Source: Macrostomum hystrix
Lineage: Eukaryota > Platyhelminthes > Macrostomidae
Direction: 5' to 3'
NCBI GenBank assembly: GCA_950097015.1
Contig: CATNEN010000033.1
Coordinates: 4,743,001-4,807,000 of the forward strand
Length of the DNA stretch: 64,000 nt
The position numbers were made by a program, and so were the translations under genes. Positions 55,874 through 64,000 of the stretch are shown piece after piece. Numbering within the stretch: position 1 is the stretch's first letter; the number at the start of each line of letters is the position of its first letter. Under the pieces are notes generated by a model. That model searched no databases, was not told the origin of the DNA, and was given only the letters and a program-made list of their open reading frames with translations.

Positions 55874-57913
55874 CCATTCTTCAAGAATAGTGTGATCGCT
55901 GCGTTTAAATTAGTTTATTTTGGGTCGTCAATTTCTTTTAGATGGACTTTAAGATTTTAGATGGATGACTTATCTTATCTGCAGGGCGGTCCGATGGACA
56001 CAGCGGGGAGGCGGGAGTCGCCCATTCCGCTAATCCCTGAAAGTTTTTGATGGATGAGTTTTTGTTTGACTTGACAGCTTGAATCGCGGATTTTGAGGTG
56101 CCCTGACAACTTGAGTTTTGCCCATAGGTACCATATGATTATACTATTATAGTCATAATAACTTTTGCCTCATAGTTCCAAGAGCCAAGTTGCTCCCGTC
56201 GCTGAGCACTGCTGTCTGCTTGGAGCAGGCCCTGAGCTCTGCTGCGCTGTCGTATAAGTTTGCAGGGCCCATTAGCAGCTGGTTAGACTCTTTGAGCACA
56301 TACGGGCTCGCTCTAGGCAGCAGAAGGTACTCGATGTTCGCATCATATTACATCCCCAAGGCGTCCACGTGCAGTCTTGGAATCTCTCTCGGTAGGTCGG
56401 TAGGTCGGTTGAGAATAGAAATTTAGTATATTGCTCATCCCTGGAACTATTGATGGGCCGAAAGCACAAGACAAAGCACGAAAGTGCTTCGGACTCTTTG
56501 CTGTGAAAATGCACGGCGGTTGGCAGCAGCGCCATCATGATAATAGTACGCACTGACGACGAAGTTGCTGAGCAGGAAGTGAGCACTGATGTGTTGTCTG
56601 ATAAACTCATAAACTAACTCGAATTGGTTGCTGGCCAGCCTCTGGTTAAAGTAATGCTTGTGTACGAAACGAGTTTTAGAAATATGCTCAACTTGCCAGC
56701 ATTTTAGTGAATTTCGGGGGTGAATTCCTTTGCGTTCGACTCTCGCACAAAGGTCTCTGTGAGCTCCCTGACAGCGGTTCGACTGTCGTCAAACAATGCC
56801 TGTGCCCAAAACCCATTGTGAATATTGAAATTTATTATGCTAAAATTTGATTATTTCAATGTATTAACTTGTTAATTAATAGTTTTGTAAACTTCCACAC
56901 AGACCTCGGGATCCTTGTTTGCCAGAGCTGATTGCCATCGGTTTTGGTGTGAGCAAATTCAATGCCACGAAGTTTTTGTCTTAACGCATGCTGATTTCAA
57001 CAGTTAACATTCCCAAGTGCAACCAGTCACAGAAAACTATCTAACTCACCTGCCTCAATGGTTGTGTGTATTTCGAAAGAAGTGTACCTGTAAGTGCTTT
57101 CAACTGGTACACTTACAATCAACCGCTAACAGTGCACAGTAAACAAGGAGAAGTGAGAAGTGGTACTCGTGTAAATTTACTCATGATATACTCGTATTTG
57201 CACTACCGGTTACTGGCGTACTTGTAGATGCTAAGGAAAGTCTTCTGTTGTTCAGGCAGTTCTGTCGGACACTTCTACACGAATCTTCAGGGATCCACTT
57301 GTCAACTCGGAAAAAAATGTTTCAGCATTCAATAGTATGATATATTTATTATCCCCAAACTAGGATCCACAGACTGTTGCCAGGACGAAAGCCTCTGCAG
57401 AAAAGCCAGGAAAAACCCAGCTCAGTAATTCGAAGCTACGGTGCAAGTGAGCATGTTTCATTGGAGAATATACGGCTACTTTTTTAATTCATAAATGAGT
57501 ATCGATTTGGAAAATTCTCAAAAAACGGAAGCACAGATATCTATCTATTACGATAGATCTATTGTGAATTTGTGTTGAACAGATAGATAGATTCAGTCCA
57601 TGGACTCTGGGGCCGCCACGCCCACCAGAATTTCTATTGCAGGGTCCCCTGAAGTAATCAAAATTAAAGTTTCTTGCTCAATGAAAATTATTGACTTAGA
57701 TGGAGATTCGAACTACCGACGTTTGGTCAGACGCCCAAAGCTCTAACCACTGGGATACAACCTCCGAAGTGAATAAAATAGTAGACCTTAAGTAAAATTT
57801 ACTGTGAGAATTCTTTAAATTAAAGGAGCGGAAGGATAACAGAATGTCAGAAAAAATAGTGAAGGTCCCCCTATCAGCATGGTCTGAAAATTTCTGCTAA
57901 TAATTTTGTAGAA
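55874..57913. other. intergenic, with one tRNA-like stretch
   Basis: No gene supported. A 78-codon open frame at 56190-56426 lacks an ATG and a recognised domain. The minus strand at 57700-57775 looks tRNA-like (CCCAGTGGTTAGAGC and AGTTCGAATC), but its D and T stems do not pair, so it is a decayed tRNA or SINE head. Confidence 0.45.
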
Positions 57914-58291
57914 ATGAAGTCCCAGGCGCCTGCCATCAAGCTACTCCTTTTTCTTACGGTCAGCAGAAGCTGCTCTGGGTCCGGTTTGCTCGGCGCATTA
58001 GAGCCCATCGGAACTGAGACTTTGAGTGCCCCAGCCACCACTGTCGGTCCTTGCCGGTCTGCGCTCCGACCAGCTGGTAATCCGTGCATCAACGGCTCTA
58101 TCAAAGGTGCCAGGACATTGTTTCCGATAGCTAGCCACGCGGCCTGCGCGCACCTGTGCCTGCTGTCCGTAGGCTGGTGCGGAGTGGCGCAGTTCTCGTG
58201 CAGCCTGCAGCGGTGCATTCTGGCCTCGACCGGCGACCTGGCGAGCTCGCGCAGCGGCTGCGTAGGGGACGAGTCCGCGATCTACGTTTAG
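57914..58291 (+). CDS. small secreted Cys-rich protein, possible PAN/apple-like
   Basis: 125 residues. Signal peptide (IKLLLFLTVSRSCSGS). Cysteines in the mature part include the cluster ACAHLCLLSVGWCGVAQFSC, whose C..C.....C......C spacing recalls PAN/apple domains; this is suggestive only. An acceptor-like ATAATTTTGTAG lies just before the ATG, so a 5' non-coding exon may exist. It ends with a clean TAG. Confidence 0.55.
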   Translation: MKSQAPAIKLLLFLTVSRSCSGSGLLGALEPIGTETLSAPATTVGPCRSALRPAGNPCINGSIKGARTLFPIASHAACAHLCLLSVGWCGVAQFSCSLQRCILASTGDLASSRSGCVGDESAIYV

Positions 58292-58423
58292 CGACTCCGC
58301 GCGACAAGTTTTAGGAACATTGTCAGCTGGCAATGATTTCTCAGCCATTGTTGAACTAATATGTAGCCGTGAAAATGCAGAGTGAGATACAGAAGAGGCC
58401 TAGGAAGAGGTCTAGGAAGATGA

Positions 58424-58525
58424 TAAAAGGCAGTGCGGTTAACGCGTTTGCCTTGCGAGATTGAATCCATGGCGAGGCCACATTCATTCGGGCCGCCGAA
58501 AAAGGTTTTGGGGCTTGTCCAATAT
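58424..58525 (+). repeat. SINE fragment
   Basis: GGCAGTGCGGTTAACGCGTT, then GATTGAATCCATGGCGAGGC and CCACATTCATTCGGGCCGCC match the head and the junction into the body of the SINE at 27024; it ends shortly after GGGGCTTGTCC. Confidence 0.7.
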
Positions 58526-59222
58526 CTAGTATTCCATATTTCCAATTTTCCTTGCTCCATGTCCTTAATTTCGCAAATTTGAATTAGATCGAGGGGTGTG
58601 AGTGTCTGTGAATGTTTGCCTGTTTTTTGGTTGGTTCACTTCAGACACCAGACTTCACCCCTGAGGTGATGCTGTCTGGATCCTCAAACAGACCAGAAAC
58701 TCAACAACGATCTGACCACCACCCCTGATCCCAATTGAAAACTTTTCATTCCACAAAGTTAGACAGTTGGGGAATTTCCTAATAAAAATAGGCATGCTAT
58801 AAAACTGACAATTAAAAAGTGTGCATTCATCCTCTTGCGTAGAAACAAACCAACGAACAACGTGATGTGACTCTGGGGGTTCGAGGCGAGGACTACCGGG
58901 CCAGCGCTGGCATAATTAGCCTTTTTTAAGCCTCCAAGCCTCACACTTTCTTTAGTCACAACAGTGTGAAAATAACTAACGCACAAGCTCGGTTTGGGCA
59001 AATCGCCAGCAATTTCATAAGCTGTGTTCGAGACTCTTTGGACCGAGGACCGAAGAAAAATATTCAGGTTTCGATTTATATATCGACCTTCAACTAAATA
59101 AAACAAACAATCCACTTCGGCCAATAAAGCTTGAAAAACTGCCTTTACGCCTGCCTAAAGTGCACTCAGTTAGCGAGGTGTTCGTATCTGGTATCCCTAT
59201 TGGTTGACGACCCTGCATTTCG
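58526..59222. other. intergenic
   Basis: No gene. Open frames on minus (58759-59124) lack an ATG and domain signal. Confidence 0.4.
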
Positions 59223-60926
59223 TCACTGGCCGACTCCGAGGTTCAACTTGGCCCGGAGTTGATCGGCATCAGCCGGAGACACCTGCAGGGCACCCAGACA
59301 GCCGGTGTGGCCGTTCGACATGAAGTGGAAGCGCAGTGGCCTCTGCAATAGGACAAGTTGCATGCAATAATGCTTCCGATTTGCTCTGCTTCTGGGTTGT
59401 TCTGGCATTGCTCCAAGGTTTATTATTTCCAAACTGAGATACAAAACTCTTCGTACTCACACAGCTGGGTGTGGTCTCGCCATAATGTCTCAGGATGTCC
59501 CTGGCCACCTTAGCACGGAAGAAGTGGCCACCCAGGAAGGCCCTGCGTACGCCGTGCGACCTGCAGTAAGCCACCACCTGCGGCAGCAGCCCGCAAATCA
59601 CCGAACCAACCACAGCTGCCGCTAGGTCCTCTCGGCTGAACTTGCCTTCTGGAACTGAGGGATTTTAACAGAACAATTACTTTGCTGGTTCCTCAAGACC
59701 CAATGCTGTCCGTTTCTCGAGCCTCGAGCAACCAGGGCCAAACTTACTGACACCCTCGGACGCTTTGCCGAATGGAAACATGGGGAAGTCGCCGGGTAGT
59801 ATCCGGTACTCGGAGTTTGCATCCTGCTGCACCATCTCCTTGGCCTGGGTGTCCACATGACGCCTGTCTCCCCGCGCGGCCAGCTCCATGATCTCATCGT
59901 AGTTGTTGGTGCCGAGCAGCAGCTGGGCCAGGCCCAGGAAACTCTTGCCGGCGAACCAGTTGACGCCGAGCACATCCGTGGTGCCGTTCTCGTTTAGCTA
60001 GTCATTTCGAAAGGAGCATTTTATGATAAATTATCCTAAGTGGCAACTAACCATTCCTAAGAACATCAATCCATCCATTCTGACTCAAAATCAAACCAGA
60101 ACATCGATTCGCTGGATCTAAATATTTGCAACTTCTTTCCCACTGACGAGTCAAAGGTCTTTGTTGCAAACCTTGTTAAAGACGGTAGCGGAGCCGCAGA
60201 AGCCGAAGATCACTGGCAGCCGTTGGCCATCGGTTATGGCAAACAGCTGATTGTTCCGGCTCATGATGGCCGCCACCCAGGGCGGCAAGTCCGTCAAAGA
60301 TTTGGCAGCATCAGTTTTGCTGCTGTCCTGGTGACAGAAGACGTCATCTTCGAAGTTGTTCAACAGGAAGTGGGCCCCGTTATGCTGGCTGATGATTTCG
60401 TCAACGAATTCGACTCTGCGGATGATGGCAAAAGTATCATTGTTTAAACAAAAACAAGAGCAACTCGCAAGAGGTCAGCTGTCCTCAGTCGTCTGGAAGG
60501 CGCAAAGCTCAGCCACTCACTCCATGCAGAGCTTCGCTTCGATTTCGCTCTTGAACTTCTCTCCGCCGACTCCAGTGACGCGAAGCATCTTTCCTGCAAC
60601 CTTGAAGGCGCCCTCCTCTGTTGCCCTGGCAACCAGCCAGTCGAGCACCTGATCGAAATCGGCGTTTGAAAATACCGCCATCTCCAGCGACACCTTGTCC
60701 GGTTGCTCCGGAATTGACTTGACGTACAACACCTTGCTGAGTGAGCACCCTGCGTGAATTTGAGGAAATCACAATCGTAATTCTCTAAAAATTGAAATGT
60801 GACTAGCACTTCGTCTCCGGCATCGCAGTACAGGTACTTGCCTCTGTCCAGGGTGCCGAACACCTCGGGATACTTCAGCAGACTCCGGTCAGCTGTTAGT
60901 GACTTCATTTCAATTGGCTGGGACAT
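59223..60926 (-). CDS. pantothenate kinase-like (type II PanK), frame break in first exon
   Basis: Five exons on minus: 60521-60926, 60172-60415, 59748-59997, 59461-59654, 59223-59342. Pantothenate kinase makes 4'-phosphopantothenate, the first step of CoA synthesis. Family features: RVTGVGGEKFK (the TGGGAxKF-like block), VEFVDE, DVLGVNWFAGKSFLGLAQLL (the TGTSLGGG-like block), ELAARGD, FSREDLAAAVVGS, RRAFLGGHFFRAK and SNGHTGCLGAL near the end. Exons 2-5 join in phase; exon 2 uses a weak GTTTGC donor. In exon 1 the frame opening with the start codon and the frame carrying SLSKVLYV (the DxGGxLxK region) are offset by one base near 60750. A T-rich stretch ending CGCAG there suggests a short intron of about 60 nt, but no canonical donor restores frame, so an indel is possible. 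Human PANK-type length is about 370-400 residues, which matches. Confidence 0.72.
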
Positions 60927-61537
60927 TGTATTCGCTTGATTAGAAAATATAGCTTCGTCACAATGTCAAAGGTTACACAAAATAAAGTTCTGAAATTTGT
61001 GAAAGGGTCTTATGACCGTAATCGTGTGCTTTGTATTGGATTCGTTTTTGCAAGCGCTTCACCAACCCGCGTCACCGAAACTCTGCTCAGAATTTCTGCC
61101 GCGAACGGCTGACTTTACGATAAGACAGCCGCTCAAAGTCCACAGCGTACAGCTCCTCATGAACCAAATAAAATAAAAACAGCAACTGTGCCCATTGCAA
61201 AGTTCTCACTTTCGAATGTTCTATCGAATCAGTGCCACGCAACAGCCAACTGCATGCGCCCGCCTGCTAGAGGAATTTCATTTCCTTAGTAGAGAAAGAG
61301 AGACTATTTGGTCAGACAACTTGTCAGAGCTGACAAGAGGTCTAAACTGCGATTGGCTGAAATTTTTATGAGTTTTTCACGAAAATTCACAACTGAATAA
61401 ATTTAAACAATCATTAATTTCTAACACAGTTGGCACAGAGGCACAAACTTTCAAGTTTCAGGGCGCGGGAAAAGGTAAACACAAGCACAAAGAGCTGCTG
61501 AACCTCCATGTCTAACATTCAGATAGACAGAATATTC
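60927..61537. other. upstream region of PanK-like gene
   Basis: No gene or repeat supported. Confidence 0.4.
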
Positions 61538-62800
61538 AGATCGACAGAACACTCTCATATACAACACTCTCATAGACAGAACACTCTCATAGACACCACT
61601 GCACTCTCATAGACAGTACACTCTCATAGACAGTACACTCTCATAGACAGAACACTCTCATAGACAGAACACTCTCATAGACAGAACACTCTCATAGACA
61701 GAGCACTCTCATAGACAGTACACTCTCATAGACAGTACACTCTCATAGACAGAACACTCTCATAGACAGAACGCTCTCATAGACAGAACAATCTCATAGA
61801 CAGAACACTCTCATAGACAGAGCACTCTCATAGACAGAACACTCTCATATACAACACTCTCATAGACAGAACACTCTCATAGACAGAACACTCTCATAGA
61901 CAGAACACTCTCATAGACAGAACACTCTCATAGACAGAGCACTCTCATAGACAGTACACTCTCATAGACAGAATACTCTCATAGACACCACTCACATAGA
62001 CAGAGCACTCTCATAGACAGTACACTCTCATAGACAGAACACTCTCATAGACACCACTCTCATAGACAGTACACTCTCATAGACAGTACACTCTCATAGA
62101 CAGAACACTCTCATAGACAGAACACTCTCATAGACAGAACACTCTCATAGACAGAACACTCTCATAGACAGAACACTCTCATAGACAGTACACTCTCATA
62201 GACACCACTCTCATAGACAGTACACTCTCATAGACAGAACACTCTCATAGACACCACTCTCATAGACAGTACACTCTCATAGACAGAACACTCTCATAGA
62301 CAGAACACTCTCATAGACAGAACACTCTCATAGACACCACTCTCATAGACAGTACACTCTCATAGACAGTACACTCTCATAGACACCACTCTCATAGACA
62401 GTACACTCTCATAGACAGAACACTCTCATAGACAGAACACTCTCATAGACAGAACACTCTCATAGACACCACTCTCATAGACAGTACACTCTCATAGACA
62501 GTACACTCTCATAGACACCACTCTCATAGACAGTACACTCTCATAGACAACACTCTCATAGACAACACTCATGGACAGAACACTCTCATAGACAACACTC
62601 ATGGACAGAACACTCTCATAGACAACACTCATGGACAGAACACTCTCATAGACAACACTCATGGACAGAACACTCTCATATGTAACACTCTCATAGACAA
62701 CACTCTCATAGACAACACTCTCATAGACAACACTCTCATAGACAACACTCATGGACAGAACACTCTCATATGTAACACTCTCATAGACAACACTCTCATA
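61538..62800. repeat. 17-bp minisatellite
   Basis: About 75 units of CACTCTCATAGACAGAA with GTA, CC and AA variants of the last bases. Higher-order blocks are visible: runs of GAACA units broken by CCACT units, and at the right end CTCATGGACAGAA alternating with CTCTCATAGACAA. Confidence 0.95.
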
Positions 62801-63304
62801 GACTCTCCCAAAGCCGGCCGGCTTACCCGGGGTTTCAATTCTCCTGGACGGCACAGAAACATTGTTTAAAAATTCTAGCACCTGTCAAATTCCATTTGAA
62901 GTTCAGGATTGTTGTATGCTTAATTGTCTCTCTTACCTTCTTGCTGGGCCATCTCATTATTTGTTGAGTCAATAATTTTTTTCTTTTGAAGGCAAAGAAA
63001 AAAAATTGCCACAAAATATGCAGCTGGCGGAGCTGCTTGTGAAAAGTTAAACAAAAGTTAAAGCTTCATCTTTAAGGAAATATGCATTTACCTGTGCTTT
63101 TGTAAATGGCTTCAACTGACAGTTTGAATAAATTTTGGACCAATTTTAACAACATCACAAAAGCAGGTATACTAAGTAGATATTAAAACTTTGACAAGGA
63201 ACCAGCTGCTTGGGGTAATGAGCCGGATAACTAGCAGAATTAACGAGATAAGGCAAGCTACGAGTAGGAGTTGCGTTTTTGGAAAGATAAAATTCTCCCT
63301 TTTT
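62801..63304. other. intergenic
   Basis: AT-rich. No gene seen. Confidence 0.4.
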
Positions 63305-63308
63305 GAAG

Positions 63309-63411
63309 GGAGTGGGTGGCAAAACGGTTAACGCATTTGCCTCTCGCACCAAGGTCACTGAGCTCGATTCCGCGGCGAGGCCATATTCATTTGGGGCGCA
63401 GACTTGCAGCG
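63309..63411 (+). repeat. SINE head leading into minisatellite
   Basis: GGTGGCAAAACGGTTAACGC, then CTGAGCTCGATTCCGCGGCG and CATATTCATTTGGGGCGCAG match the SINE head and first part of the body. The body then turns directly into the tandem array. Confidence 0.8.
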
Positions 63412-64000
63412 GTGAGAAGACTTGTGGTTGAGAAGGCTTGTGGTTGAGAAGACTTGTGGTTGAGAAGGCTTGTGGTTGAGAAGGCTTGTGGTTGAGAAGA
63501 CTTGTGGTTGAGAAGGCTTGTGGTTGAGAAGGCTTGTGGTTGAGAAGACTTGTGGTTGAGAAGGCTTGTGGTTGAGAAGACTTGTGGTTGAGAAGACTTG
63601 TGGTTGAGAAGGCTTGTGGTTGAGAAGACTTGTGGTTGAGAAGGCTTGTGGTTGAGAAGGCTTGTGGTTGAGAAGACTTGTGGTTGAGAAGACTTGTGGT
63701 TGAGAAGGCTTGTGGTTGAGAAGACTTGTGGTTGAGAAGGCTTGTGGTTGAGAAGGCTTGTGGTTGAGAAAGCTTGTCGTTGAGAACGCTTGTGGTTGAG
63801 AAGGCTTGTGGTTGAGAAGACTTGTGGTTGAGAAGGCTTGTGGTTGAGAAGACTTGTGGTTGAGAAGGCTTGTGGTTGAGAAGGCTTGTGGTTGAGAAAG
63901 CTTGTCGTTGAGAACGCTTGTGGTTGAGAAGGCTTGTGGTTGAGAAGACTTGTGGTTGAGAAGACTTGTGGTTGAGAAGGCTTGTGGTTGAGAAGACTTG
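63412..64000. repeat. 16-bp minisatellite running off the window
   Basis: About 36 units of GAGAAGGCTTGTGGTT with GACTT, AGCTTGTCG and ACGCT variants, present at the right window edge. A 112-bp block including the AAGCTTGTCGTTGAGAACGC variant occurs twice (near 63770 and 63898), a recent higher-order duplication. Confidence 0.95.

Noticed and set aside
56190-56426. 78-codon ORF as a gene
   Set aside because: No ATG start, no recognised domain, and splice signals are ambiguous on both strands.
58759-59124. 121-codon minus-strand ORF
   Set aside because: No ATG, no domain, and it lies in a region with no other gene signal.
61538-64000. CRISPR-like regular repeats
   Set aside because: Units are contiguous with no unique spacers, and the genome is eukaryotic; these are minisatellites.

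Overview
The window is animal nuclear DNA. Its genes are split by short GT-AG introns, often about 60-170 nt. It carries class C GPCRs, an LRR membrane protein, a pantothenate kinase, BEL/Pao, Penelope, mariner, P-element-like and Ty3-like mobile elements, a tRNA-derived SINE, and at least nine minisatellite arrays. A lophotrochozoan such as a free-living flatworm is my guess; nothing here proves it.

Layout. 1-9 kb: a decayed Ty3/gypsy RT, a SINE, a two-exon GT32-type glycosyltransferase, foldback elements, a two-exon THAP gene derived from a P-element-like transposase but lacking the catalytic core, and an unidentified two-exon membrane-anchored protein. 10-20 kb: three small single-pass membrane proteins, each with a run of cysteines just after the membrane segment, lying between and around long minisatellites. 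20-22 kb: a single-exon LRR transmembrane protein. 23-32 kb: two class C GPCRs (A on minus, B on plus) facing away from each other across an inverted SINE pair. 32-36 kb: GC-rich LINE debris and empty sequence. 37-42 kb: a four-exon gene joining about 15 ankyrin repeats to a cGAS-like/Mab-21 nucleotidyltransferase. 42-46 kb: a Penelope element with an inverted copy of its own 3' end, then an apparently intact mariner inside a decayed GPCR fragment. 46-49 kb: GPCR C. 49-56 kb: a young BEL/Pao element with matching 290-bp LTRs and a 5-bp target duplication. 57-61 kb: a small secreted Cys-rich protein and a five-exon pantothenate kinase. 61-64 kb: two more minisatellites, the last seemingly grown out of a SINE.

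Three things stand out. (i) The ankyrin-cGLR fusion joins in frame across every exon boundary and looks like an innate-immune sensor. (ii) The three GPCRs share an almost identical block of about 1.64 kb, intron included, under N-terminal ligand-binding domains that differ; B and C are near-identical except for one 221-nt stretch in the ligand-binding domain. That pattern points to gene conversion or cassette exchange. (iii) The three poly-Cys membrane proteins appear to form a local family I cannot name. Mobile elements and minisatellites fill most of the rest.
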